DNA of 16,352 bases from DATGZX01 sp035296965 (GTDB lineage Bacteria > Planctomycetota > Planctomycetia > Gemmatales > Gemmataceae), in NCBI GenBank assembly GCA_035296965.1, contig DATGZX010000252.1, positions 1-16,352 of the forward strand, in the 5' to 3' direction. The position numbers were made by a program, and so were the translations under genes. The notes under the pieces are model-generated. The model did no database searches. It had not been told where the DNA came from and saw only the letters and a list, made by a program, of their open reading frames with translations. Below, piece by piece: positions 7,120-14,463 of the stretch. How positions within the stretch are numbered: position 1 is the stretch's first letter; each line of letters starts with the position of its first letter.

Positions 7120-10100
7120 GTGCAACGAAGTTGGCTTACGACAGCATTCTGTTTCATCGTGATTTTCACTGGCCATGCCGCGGCTGCCCCGGATGAAGCG
7201 CGCTTACTGCGCTTCCCGGCCATCCATGGGGACCAGATCGTATTTACCTACGCCGGCGACCTGTACACCGTGCCGAGCGCTGGCGGCGTCGCCCGCAGGC
7301 TCACCAGTCACGACGGCTTCGAGATGTTCGCCCGCTTTTCTCCCGACGGCAAGTGGATCGCCTTCACCGGCCAGTACGACGGCAACACCGAGGTCTACCT
7401 GATCCCTGCCGAAGGCGGCGTGCCCAAGCGTCTCACCATCACTTCCAACCGCAGCCGGGACGACGTGTCCGACCGCATGGGTCCCAACAATATCGTCATG
7501 GGTTGGAAGAGCGACAGTAAACACATCGTGTTCCGTTCGCGCATGAAAGAGTTCAACGATTTCAACGGCCAGCTTTTCCTCATCTCCATCGACGGCGGGC
7601 TGCCGGAGCAGTTGCCGTTGCCGCGCGGCGGTTTCTGCTCGTTCGCGCCCGACGACAGCAAGCTGGCATTCAATCGCATCTTTCGAGAATTCCGTACCTG
7701 GAAGCGCTACCGGGGCGGCATGGCGGACGACATCTGGATCTACGATTTCGCTACCAAGAAAACGGAAAACATCACGTCCAACCCCGCCCAAGACATCATC
7801 CCCATGTGGAGCGGCGATAGGATCTATTTCCTCTCCGATCGCGATGAAAATCGGCGCATGAACCTATTCGTCTACGACCTGCGAACCAAGGGCACCCGTC
7901 AACTGACGCACTTTCAAGAGTTCGACATCAAATTCCCTTCGCTGGGGGACAAGGCCATCGTCTTCGAAAACGGGGGCTACATTTACCGCTTCGACCTTGC
8001 CGCCGAGAAGTCGGTGAAGGTTCCCGTGCGCATCCTGGAGGACGAGGTTTCTGGTCGCGGCGGCGTGGTCGACGTCAGCAAGAATATCACCAACTTCGAG
8101 ATTTCACCCGACGGCAAGCGCGCCCTGTTCGGGGCACGCGGCGATGTGTTCACGGTGCCTGCGCAACATGGCAGCACGCGCAACCTGACTCAGACAACAG
8201 GCGTGCACGAGCGCAATTCGGTGTGGTCGCCCGACGGCAAGACCATCGCCTACGTCTCGGACGCCACCGGCGAGGACGAGATTTACACTGTCCCTCAGGA
8301 CGGCAGCGGCCCGGCCAAGCAGCTCACCACGGGAGGCGACAACTACAAGTATGAGATCCGCTGGTCGCCCGATAGCAAGAAAATCCTCTGGTCCGACCGA
8401 AAGCTACGGCTCCAGTATGTGGACGTGGCCACCAAGGCAGTCACCCCGGTACTGCAAAGGAAGGCCAGCTTCGAGATCCGGGATTTCACCTGGTCGCCGG
8501 ACAGCAAATGGATTGCCTACACCCTACCGGTTCCGGACACCATGGAGCAGATCTACCTGTACTCGGTCGATCAAAACAAGACCTGGGAGGTAACCGCGAA
8601 CTGGTATGACTCCGGACAACCCGCCTTCAGCGCCGACGGCAAATATCTGTTCTTTGTCTCGAGCCGGGACTTCAGCCCGGTGTACGGGCAAACCGAGTTC
8701 AACCACATCTACCGAGACATGGCTCGCATTTACCTGGTGACCTTGTCCAAGGACACGGAATCGCCATTTAAACCGCAAAACGACGAGGTCGGGACAGAAC
8801 TCGCCCAACCGTCAGGCCCAGCCAAAGGCAAGGAGGAACCCAAGAAGGAAGTCGCGCCGATCAAGGTGGACACCGAGGGGCTGCAAGACAGGATCGTGGA
8901 CCTGCCGATCGCGCCATCCAATTACGACAACCTGCAATCCGCCGGCAACGCCCTGTACTACCGGCGGCAGGGAAGCAAGGACCCCAAGCCGCAGCTAGAG
9001 ATGTTCGATTTGTCGACGCGAAAGGAGACCTCCCTAGGTCAAGTGAACGGCTACGAGATCTCCGCCGACCACAAGAAAATGCTGGTCAGCAAGGAGGACA
9101 AGTACGCCATCATCGACCTGCCGAAAGGCCCCATCACGATTACCGAGCCGATCAATCTGTCTGGCCTGGAAGTACGGCTCGATCGGCACCAGGAATGGCG
9201 GCAAATCTACAACGAATGCTGGCGGCAGATGCGCGATTTCTTTTACGACCCGGGCATGCACGGCGTCGGTTGGAAAGCCGTCCACGACAAATACGCCCCG
9301 CTCGTCGAGCATGTCAATCACCGGGCCGACCTCACCTATGTCCTTGGCGAAATGATCGGCGAGCTAAGCGCCGGCCACACCTATGTCGGCGGCGGCGAGT
9401 ACCCGAAGCCGCAACGCGTGCAGACCGGCCTCTTGGGCGCCAAAATCGAGCAAGATCCGCGCACGAAGTACTACCGCATCGCGAAGATTCTACGCGGCGA
9501 GAACTGGGACAAGAACCTGCGCAGCCCGCTGACCGAGGTCGGCGTCAACGCCAAGGATGGGGACTACATTATCGCCGTCAATGGTCGGCCGACGAATGAG
9601 ATGATCAATATCTTCGACACCCTGATCAACACGGTCGGCAAGCAGGTGACCTTGCGCTTGAACGCCGAGCCCAAAAGCCAGGGCGCGCACGACGTGGTCG
9701 TCGTCCCCATCGCCGAGGAGGCAGAGCTTTACTACCTGAATTGGGTCCGCGACAACCTCAAGAAGGTCGACGACGCCACGCAAGGCAAAGTCGGCTACCT
9801 GCATATCCCCGACATGCAAGCGCCCGGTTTGAATGAGTTCGTCAAGTATTTCTACCCTCAGCTCAACAAGAAGGCACTCATCATCGACGTGCGCGGCAAC
9901 GCCGGCGGCAACGTCTCATCTCAGATCATCGAGCGCCTTCGGCGCGAGCTGGTCATGGTCGGCATCGCCCGCAACGGCGTGCCCACGACCGACCCTGGCA
10001 GCATGCTCAACGGGCCCAAGGTCTGCCTGTGCAACGAATTCTCGGCGTCCGATGGCGATCTCTTCCCGTTCCGCTTCAAGACGATGAAGATGGGCAAGCT

Positions 10101-10386
10101 CATCGGCAAACGCACGTGGGGCGGCGTTGTCGGTATCCGCGGCACGCTACCCCTGCTCGATGGCGGCGTCCTTACCAGACCGGAGTTCGCCAGGTATGCG
10201 GCGGACGGCAAGGACTGGGTCATCGAGGGCCACGGGGTCGATCCCGACATTGTCGTGGACAACGACCCTGCCAAGGAATTCGCGGGCGAGGATCAGCAGT
10301 TGAATAAAGCGATCGAGGTCATCCTCCAGGAACTCGCGACCAAGGAAAGGTCGCTACCCAAGGTGCCGCCTTACCCCAAGAAATAG
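7120..10386 (+). CDS. Secreted tricorn-type S41 serine protease
   Basis: This is a tricorn protease homologue that should cut peptides from protein breakdown. From the GTG at 7120 the product is 1088 residues, close to the ~1070 of archaeal tricorn. Unlike archaeal tricorn it begins with a signal peptide (about residues 1-22, ending HAAAAP), so it should act in the periplasm or outside the cell. The N-terminal half holds beta-propeller repeats with SPDGK or SPDSK turns (for example 74-78 and 370-374). A Lys/Pro/Glu-rich linker precedes the protease half. A PDZ-like domain starts near 770 (GLLGAKIEQD) and the S41 core ends near 1065. Comparison with the Thermoplasma enzyme (His746, Ser965, Glu1023) suggests His753 (GELSAGHTY), Ser977 (NEFSASDGD) and Glu1036 (WVIEGHGVDPD). 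The His-to-Ser and Ser-to-Glu spacings, 224 and 59 here, are close to 219 and 58 there. All three residues are present, so it is probably active. Confidence 0.93.
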   Translation: MQRSWLTTAFCFIVIFTGHAAAAPDEARLLRFPAIHGDQIVFTYAGDLYTVPSAGGVARRLTSHDGFEMFARFSPDGKWIAFTGQYDGNTEVYLIPAEGGVPKRLTITSNRSRDDVSDRMGPNNIVMGWKSDSKHIVFRSRMKEFNDFNGQLFLISIDGGLPEQLPLPRGGFCSFAPDDSKLAFNRIFREFRTWKRYRGGMADDIWIYDFATKKTENITSNPAQDIIPMWSGDRIYFLSDRDENRRMNLFVYDLRTKGTRQLTHFQEFDIKFPSLGDKAIVFENGGYIYRFDLAAEKSVKVPVRILEDEVSGRGGVVDVSKNITNFEISPDGKRALFGARGDVFTVPAQHGSTRNLTQTTGVHERNSVWSPDGKTIAYVSDATGEDEIYTVPQDGSGPAKQLTTGGDNYKYEIRWSPDSKKILWSDRKLRLQYVDVATKAVTPVLQRKASFEIRDFTWSPDSKWIAYTLPVPDTMEQIYLYSVDQNKTWEVTANWYDSGQPAFSADGKYLFFVSSRDFSPVYGQTEFNHIYRDMARIYLVTLSKDTESPFKPQNDEVGTELAQPSGPAKGKEEPKKEVAPIKVDTEGLQDRIVDLPIAPSNYDNLQSAGNALYYRRQGSKDPKPQLEMFDLSTRKETSLGQVNGYEISADHKKMLVSKEDKYAIIDLPKGPITITEPINLSGLEVRLDRHQEWRQIYNECWRQMRDFFYDPGMHGVGWKAVHDKYAPLVEHVNHRADLTYVLGEMIGELSAGHTYVGGGEYPKPQRVQTGLLGAKIEQDPRTKYYRIAKILRGENWDKNLRSPLTEVGVNAKDGDYIIAVNGRPTNEMINIFDTLINTVGKQVTLRLNAEPKSQGAHDVVVVPIAEEAELYYLNWVRDNLKKVDDATQGKVGYLHIPDMQAPGLNEFVKYFYPQLNKKALIIDVRGNAGGNVSSQIIERLRRELVMVGIARNGVPTTDPGSMLNGPKVCLCNEFSASDGDLFPFRFKTMKMGKLIGKRTWGGVVGIRGTLPLLDGGVLTRPEFARYAADGKDWVIEGHGVDPDIVVDNDPAKEFAGEDQQLNKAIEVILQELATKERSLPKVPPYPKK

Positions 10387-10401
10387 ACGTGCGGCTTGAC
10401 C

Positions 10402-10662
10402 TTAGCGCCACGTTTCCTCGATCTTGAACGTAAGATCCGACGGCAGGCCATAGGCATGCGGCTCGGATTGCCGCCAGGAATTCTTGGCGGGACCGGTCGG
10501 CTTGTGCGGTCGAGGCGGCGTCGCGGCCGGCTTTTTACGCGAATAAGCAGTCAAGAAGCGCCCCACCATGAGCACCAGACCTGCTGCGGCTATGCCGACT
10601 GCCTGCACGACCCAGATTCGATGTTCCGAGAGATCGATCGCCAACTGAAAATGCGCAAACAT
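10402..10662 (-). CDS. Small single-span membrane protein, unknown function
   Basis: I do not recognise this 86-residue product. It has a short N-terminal segment, one hydrophobic span at about residues 16-34 (IWVVQAVGIAAAGLVLMVG), then a basic, Pro-rich tail (AYSRKKPAATPPRPHKP). The start is fixed by GGAGGA six bases upstream of ATG 10662; a longer in-frame reading up to 10902 has no such signal. It converges on the tricorn protease with only 15 bases between the stop codons, so the two transcripts may overlap at their 3' ends. Confidence 0.68.
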   Translation of the reverse strand: MFAHFQLAIDLSEHRIWVVQAVGIAAAGLVLMVGRFLTAYSRKKPAATPPRPHKPTGPAKNSWRQSEPHAYGLPSDLTFKIEETWR

Positions 10663-10668
10663 AGCGAG

Positions 10669-10674
10669 TCCTCC
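10669..10674 (-). promoter_or_regulatory. Strong Shine-Dalgarno for the 86-residue membrane protein
   Basis: GGAGGA on the minus strand, six bases before ATG 10662. It decides the start and is the best ribosome binding site in the window. Confidence 0.8.
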
Positions 10675-10895
10675 ACAAGGAGCAATATCACCGAATACGC
10701 GCATGTGCCGGTTGACGGGGCTTAAGACGGGATAGGAGCGCAGCGGCCACCGACGTGTACGCTCAAGCGCAAACTTAGCATGCGCAGGGCCGGTAGGCAA
10801 ATCTAGGCAAATTTTCCATGAAACTTGTCTCGACGCCGCCGGATGCTCTCTTGCCGAAGAAAGACACTCAAGAGCGACCATAAGTCTGTAGGGAA

Positions 10896-11071
10896 GCGTC
10901 AAGCGTACTCGCGCCGACGCACCATTCCGACGGCAGTGCTATCGCGTTGGGTTCAATCCATGGCGAGAACAAGACGGGCGTCTTCGAGTAGTCGAAGGTG
11001 AATCGTGAGGAGGCACGAGGCAGCGCTGCTCGTTGCTTGGCAAGGTGCGTCCGCGCGAGTACGCTTGACGC
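10896..11071. repeat. 28-bp inverted repeat pair around a 120-bp core (possible MITE)
   Basis: 10896-10923 and 11044-11071 are reverse complements with 27 of 28 bases matching (the mismatch is g/c at 11052). With one gap the match runs on outward through ccctac (11073-11078). The core between the arms has no gene. The 7-mer cgaccat occurs outside both arms at about equal distance (10875-10881 and 11092-11098), which might be a target-site duplication but could be chance. A small non-coding mobile element is plausible, not proven. Confidence 0.7.
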
Positions 11072-11190
11072 CCCCTACTCCTGCTCCTGCTCGACCATGA
11101 ATTGTCATGAGGTTCTGTCGGCCGCGCTACCCCAGCCATCGCACAGCAGGCGGAGCCTTCAAGGCAGTTCGTTCCGGCGCAAATGTCCCT

Positions 11191-11220
11191 GGAGCGAGGA
11201 GGCTGCGCCTCCTCGCTTCC
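11191..11220 (-). terminator. Strong hairpin just downstream of the small secreted-protein gene
   Basis: A 10-bp perfect stem gcgaggaggc / gcctcctcgc surrounds a three-base loop (11204-11206). It can lengthen outward by an A-T, a G-T and a G-C pair. It starts 25 bases past the stop codon at 11245 on the minus strand, where a terminator is expected. There is no run of U after it, so intrinsic termination is uncertain. It may instead be a 3'-stabilising structure or a REP-like repeat. Confidence 0.5.
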
Positions 11221-11244
11221 GGTCCTTCCCCTCTCGCGCCTCAC

Positions 11245-11634
11245 CTAGTCCTTGACGCGCTTCGCTTCCCAGTCCCGGCTGGTCTTCTGGCCATTCCGTT
11301 CGGCTTCGGCTTTACCCTTGATGGAGTCGCCGCTGAGCTTGCCGACGTACTTCGTGGTGCGCTTGGTGCCGTTCCGCTCGATCGTCAACTTGAAGGAGAC
11401 CTCGCCGTCCTTGTAGGTGCCCTCTTCAATCTTAAGCTCATCCTGCCCTATAGCCACCGTGCCCGTAAGTTTGTCTCCGTCCAATTTCAGCTTGAGCGTG
11501 AGGTCCCGTACATTGTTGCCTCGGCCGGCCGACCATTTCCAGCTTCCATTTACACTCGCCTTGTCATCCGCGCGCACGCTGCCCACCAGCCCTGCGCATG
11601 CTACCACCACTGCTGCAATCGCCAATCGTCTCAT
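11245..11634 (-). CDS. Small secreted beta-rich protein, unknown function
   Basis: A 129-residue exported protein. The signal peptide is residues 1-22 (MRRLAIAAVVV...SVRA, then DDK). The mature part reads as a short antiparallel beta sheet: GSWKWS near 30, LTLKLKLDGDKLTGTV, then EGTYKDGEVSFKLTIERNG and YVGKLSGDSIKGKAE, ending SRDWEAKRVKD. This looks like a small family I associate with planctomycetes; no enzyme motif is present. The start at 11634 is supported by GGGGAGA seven bases upstream; the longer open frame up to 12036 overlaps the divergent gene and has no coding character. It is divergent from the next gene across a 160-bp spacer. Confidence 0.8.
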   Translation of the reverse strand: MRRLAIAAVVVACAGLVGSVRADDKASVNGSWKWSAGRGNNVRDLTLKLKLDGDKLTGTVAIGQDELKIEEGTYKDGEVSFKLTIERNGTKRTTKYVGKLSGDSIKGKAEAERNGQKTSRDWEAKRVKD

Positions 11635-11641
11635 TGAATAG

Positions 11642-11648
11642 TCTCCCC
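11642..11648 (-). promoter_or_regulatory. Shine-Dalgarno deciding the start at 11634
   Basis: GGGGAGA on the minus strand, seven bases before ATG 11634. It rules out the longer upstream reading of the same frame. Confidence 0.75.
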
Positions 11649-11696
11649 AAAACTGATTTGGTTTGCCCATGTCGAAACACTGGTAGTGTATTGGAT

Positions 11697-11708
11697 TTTT
11701 CATGAAAA
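11697..11708. promoter_or_regulatory. Perfect 12-bp palindrome between divergent genes (candidate operator)
   Basis: TTTTCATGAAAA is a perfect palindrome in the 160-bp space between the minus-strand secreted protein and the plus-strand 92-residue gene. Its place in a divergent promoter region would suit a dimeric repressor or activator site. Nothing else in the sequence proves binding. Confidence 0.3.
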
Positions 11709-11794
11709 CTAGATGAGAATGGGCGACGTCTGTCTTGGGCCAGGACAGGCGGAGCCTTCGACCGAGGAATACGAGGCTTTGAGGGTGATGAGAG

Positions 11795-12073
11795 ATGACC
11801 GCTGAAGAATTCATGAGGAGTTCTTTTGTTTCGGTAGAAGTGAACGAGGCGTTCAACGAGAGCCGCGTGCGCCTGCGCGACCGGAGCAGTCTCCACTTTT
11901 GCCATCGTGTCGACGAGCGTTGGGCCAGGGCAGAGTTCGAGGAAGGTGCCGAGGCGGGAAACTGCCTGGCTGAGGATGCGCTCGCGCGCATTTCGATGTT
12001 TCGGCTCAACGCCAAGCACCTCGATGTCCGCTTCAAAGATGGGAGCCGCTGGGAGGTACGGTTCGGCGGCTAA
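11795..12073 (+). CDS. Hypothetical 92-residue protein
   Basis: I do not recognise a named domain. The product looks like a real small soluble protein: charged beta/alpha pattern, with EVNEAFNESRVRLRDRSSL near 15-33 and FRLNAKHLDVRFKDGSRWEV near the end. It has no signal peptide or membrane span. ATG 11795 has a weak gaggg ten bases upstream; ATG 11813 (residue 7) is a possible alternative. It ends with TAA only seven bases before a stem-loop (12080-12100). Confidence 0.6.
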   Translation: MTAEEFMRSSFVSVEVNEAFNESRVRLRDRSSLHFCHRVDERWARAEFEEGAEAGNCLAEDALARISMFRLNAKHLDVRFKDGSRWEVRFGG

Positions 12074-12079
12074 TGTGTG

Positions 12080-12100
12080 GCACAAGCTGGCAGCTTGTGC
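12080..12100 (+). terminator. 9-bp stem-loop after the 92-residue gene
   Basis: gcacaagct / agcttgtgc form a perfect stem with loop ggc, beginning seven bases after the stop codon. It lacks a U-tract. I have seen similar cacaagct...agcttgtg units as intergenic repeats in planctomycete genomes, so it may be a repeat that also ends transcription. Confidence 0.5.
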
Positions 12101-12194
12101 TACCCGGCCCGGATTCTTCGTATTGACATCTTTTCCCGCCCCTACTATCGTTCCCCTCCTTTGCGCGTAACCTGCCTCACGCAGAGATCAACCC

Positions 12195-13793
12195 GTGAGA
12201 GCCACGACCCCCTGCAAGATGCTACGCCATTGCCTTCCCCTGTTGGCCGGGCTGTTCCTGGGACTATTTCCGGGACCGGCAAGTGCTCAGCAGACACAAA
12301 CCACGGCTGACTGGAGGCCTGCGGGGAGTGGCCAGGCGCCCCCGGCTCCCGCAGCTCCCGGCTCCGGCGGGGTTATCTTGCAACCGCCACAGAACGCCGC
12401 TCCCGGAGCGCCGATGCCTGGGCCAGGGGGAGTGATTCTCCAACCTCCCCAGCCTCCGCCGCCGCTCCCGGCGCCTACCGCACCAGCTGTCCAGGTTCCT
12501 CCGCTCCGGCCGACCCGCGTCGGGCAGATCAAAATAATTGGAAATACGCGAACACTCGACTCCGTGATCCTGCGGGAAATTCCTCTACGGCCTGGCCAGA
12601 TTCTCAGCTACCCGCTCCTGCGCGAAGCCGAGAGGAATCTGGCCCGCTTGAACATCTTTGAGGTCAACCCGCAAACCGGTGTCCGCCCGACAGTAACGGA
12701 CGACAACTCGAACCCGTCCAGCGAATTCAAGGACATCATCGTCAACGTTCAGGAGACCGCGACGAGCACCCTGATGTTCGGCGTGGGCGTGAACTCCGAC
12801 GCCGGCCTGGTCGGTACTCTGGCATTCAACGAACGGAATTTCGAACTCCTGAAGTTCCCCCAATCCTGGGACGATTTCGTCAGCGGCAACGCCTTCCGCG
12901 GCGGCGCCCAGGAATTGCGTGTCGAAGCAGTTCCCGGAACGCAGCTGCAACGCTACAGCATCGCATGGCGGGAACCTTCCATTTTCGACAGTCCCTACAG
13001 CCTCGGAGTAAGCGTTTACTACTACACGCGCGACTACAACGAGTACAACGAAAGCCGGCTCGGCACGCGACTGACGGTGGGGCGCAAGCTCGATCAAATT
13101 TGGAGCGTCTCCGCAACTCTACGCCTGGAAGACGTCGGCATTCACGACGTGGTGTCTTTCGCGCCGGAGGACTTCCAGGCCGTGGTCGGCGATCATTTTC
13201 TCGGGTCGCTCCGCCCGACCCTTACGCGGGATACGCGCGATTCGATCGTGCGCCCGACCGAAGGCAGCCTGGTCCAGCTCTCGTACGAACAGTTCTTCGG
13301 CGGCTACACTTTTCCGCAAATCGTCCTCGAGGGCACCGAGTTCTGGACCATCTATGAACGTCCCGACGGCAGCGGCCGGCAAGTGTTAGCAGGCCGCTCC
13401 GAGCTGGGCTGGAGCGGCGACAGCACACCGGTCTTCGAGCGTTTCTACGCTGGCGGGTTCCGCAGCATGCGCGGCTTCGAGTTCCGCGGCGTCGGCCCGG
13501 CCACCGCCGGCTTCGAGCAAGGCGGCGATTTTATCTTCCTCAACAGCCTTGAGTACCAGGTTCCGATCCTCGCCAACGACCATCTCTATTCCGTCTTCTT
13601 CGTAGATACGGGAACGGTCGAATCCTCCGTCGAGATCAAGGATTATCGCATCGCCGTCGGCACCGGCCTGCGCATCCTTCTCCCGAAACTGCTGGGCCCG
13701 GTACCCATCGCGCTCGACCTTGGCTTCCCCCTCGTCAAGGGACCCGAAGACAAGGAGCAGGTCTTCAGTTTCTGGATTGGGTTCTTCCGTTGA
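12195..13793 (+). CDS. Omp85/BamA-like outer-membrane barrel protein with one POTRA domain
   Basis: An outer-membrane protein of the Omp85 superfamily, which inserts or secretes other proteins across the outer membrane. From GTG 12195 it is 532 residues. A signal peptide covers about 1-31 (LPLLAGLFLGLFPGPASA). A Pro/Gly/Ala-rich linker follows (about 35-105), with a doubled GGVILQPPQ at 58-66 and 78-86. One POTRA-like domain lies at about 106-188 (QIKIIGNTRTLDSVILREI ... LNIFEVNP). The barrel runs from about 192 to the end and has the conserved RGF at 426-428 (SMRGFEFRGVGP). Classical BamA has five POTRA domains and about 800 residues, so this is a short form. It ends in FR rather than a terminal aromatic. 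ATG 12219 is a possible alternative start that keeps most of the signal peptide. No bamB-E-like partner is nearby. Confidence 0.9.
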   Translation: MRATTPCKMLRHCLPLLAGLFLGLFPGPASAQQTQTTADWRPAGSGQAPPAPAAPGSGGVILQPPQNAAPGAPMPGPGGVILQPPQPPPPLPAPTAPAVQVPPLRPTRVGQIKIIGNTRTLDSVILREIPLRPGQILSYPLLREAERNLARLNIFEVNPQTGVRPTVTDDNSNPSSEFKDIIVNVQETATSTLMFGVGVNSDAGLVGTLAFNERNFELLKFPQSWDDFVSGNAFRGGAQELRVEAVPGTQLQRYSIAWREPSIFDSPYSLGVSVYYYTRDYNEYNESRLGTRLTVGRKLDQIWSVSATLRLEDVGIHDVVSFAPEDFQAVVGDHFLGSLRPTLTRDTRDSIVRPTEGSLVQLSYEQFFGGYTFPQIVLEGTEFWTIYERPDGSGRQVLAGRSELGWSGDSTPVFERFYAGGFRSMRGFEFRGVGPATAGFEQGGDFIFLNSLEYQVPILANDHLYSVFFVDTGTVESSVEIKDYRIAVGTGLRILLPKLLGPVPIALDLGFPLVKGPEDKEQVFSFWIGFFR

Positions 13794-13796
13794 GTT

Positions 13797-13844
13797 GCCG
13801 GCGCGCTCTGCACTCTCTTGCCTCCTGTCATTGACAGCGCCGGC
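13797..13844 (+). terminator. Possible terminator after the Omp85 gene
   Basis: gccggcgc and gcgccggc form an 8-bp stem around 32 bases that contain a smaller hairpin tgtca-t-tgaca. It begins four bases past the stop codon. No U-tract follows, so this is tentative. Confidence 0.35.
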
Positions 13845-13884
13845 GGCTTGACCTAGACTCGGCGCTATCATCAGCGTGCGTGAT

Positions 13885-14029
13885 TGATACTGAAACTAGC
13901 CCGAAGCGTCAGCGAGGACCTCGCTAGACCGATGCGTCAGCGAGGACCTCGCTAGACCGATGCGTCAGCAAGGACCTCGCTAGACCGATGCGTCAATAAA
14001 GACCTCGCTAACGCTTCGGGCTAGTATCA
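13885..14029. repeat. Palindromic tandem-repeat cluster bounded by inverted arms
   Basis: The outer arms are ctagcccgaagcgt (13896-13909) and its exact complement acgcttcgggctag (14011-14024). They extend to tgatact / agtatca (13885-13891, 14023-14029) with a four-base bulge on the left. Between them are four 28-bp units starting at 13902, 13930, 13958 and 13986. Units 1-3 each hold the palindrome agcgagg-a-cctcgct (with one a for g in unit 3); the left half in unit 4 has decayed to aataaag. The bounding sequence resembles an intergenic repeat common in planctomycetes. It is not a CRISPR array, since the units are contiguous with no unique spacers. Confidence 0.88.
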
Positions 14030-14034
14030 GTCGA

Positions 14035-14463
14035 TTGCACTCGGTCATTGACTCTTCTAACTCATGGACCCAAGCCGTGGCTCTTTGTGAGCAGGGATAT
14101 CTCTGCGATGTCTGTGGCGGCGACGTCGAGGAGATCATCGATTCCGACTTGTACCTGCGCTACGTTCTCGGTGAAGTGTCGCCGGAGAAGCTGCATCTGC
14201 TGCGCGAGCGGCACATCCGCTGCAACCCCGTCGTGGCCCAGTTCATCGTGGATCCGAAGTTCGCTCCGGTTCGTTGTGAGGGAGCGTTCGCCAAGGATCA
14301 GCTCGACGCCGCGTATGTTGCCCTGGAGGAAGCTCGCGTGACGCGGGGCTGGCGGCGCCTGCAGGAACTACCTGCGCTCGGTTTGTCGACGATCCAGGAG
14401 TACCCGCTGCCGGAAGTGATCGCTGCCTGGCAGGCTGCGGAACCCGAAAGCCCACCGGCCTGA
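14035..14463 (+). CDS. Hypothetical small protein with CDVCGG motif
   Basis: A 142-residue soluble protein of unknown role. It contains CDVCGGDVEE (residues 24-33), then SDLYLRYVLGEVSPEKLHLLRERHIRCNPVVAQFIV, a well-ordered sequence with strong coding character that I associate with a small planctomycete family. The Cys pair plus later Cys63 and Cys81 might bind a metal, but this is speculation. No ATG is available near the front: TTG 14035 gives the longest product, and GTG 14077 (residue 15) is an alternative. The first base is only six bases after the repeat cluster, so the promoter may lie in or before that cluster. The TGA stop directly touches the stop of the convergent gene. Confidence 0.7.
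   Translation: MHSVIDSSNSWTQAVALCEQGYLCDVCGGDVEEIIDSDLYLRYVLGEVSPEKLHLLRERHIRCNPVVAQFIVDPKFAPVRCEGAFAKDQLDAAYVALEEARVTRGWRRLQELPALGLSTIQEYPLPEVIAAWQAAEPESPPA

Larger units (their letters stand above)
10663..11244. other. Gene-poor spacer, 582 bp, with inverted repeats and hairpins
   Basis: Open frames here on both strands look like chance: rich in Arg and Ser, with no domain and no ribosome binding site. The spacer holds a 28-bp inverted repeat pair (10896-11071), a short hairpin cttcga-gtag-tcgaag (10982-10997), a short tandem ctcctg-ctcctg (11079-11090) and a strong hairpin (11191-11220). It probably carries the promoter of the 86-residue protein at its left and the terminator of the next minus-strand gene at its right. 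Confidence 0.6.

Noticed and set aside
10939..11244. 101-codon minus-strand open frame
   Set aside because: Arg/Ser-rich, no ribosome binding site, and it covers the inverted repeat arm and a strong hairpin. Not supported as a gene.
13902..14013. CRISPR array
   Set aside because: The 28-bp units are contiguous and nearly identical, with no variable spacers and no cas genes. They are tandem palindromic repeats.
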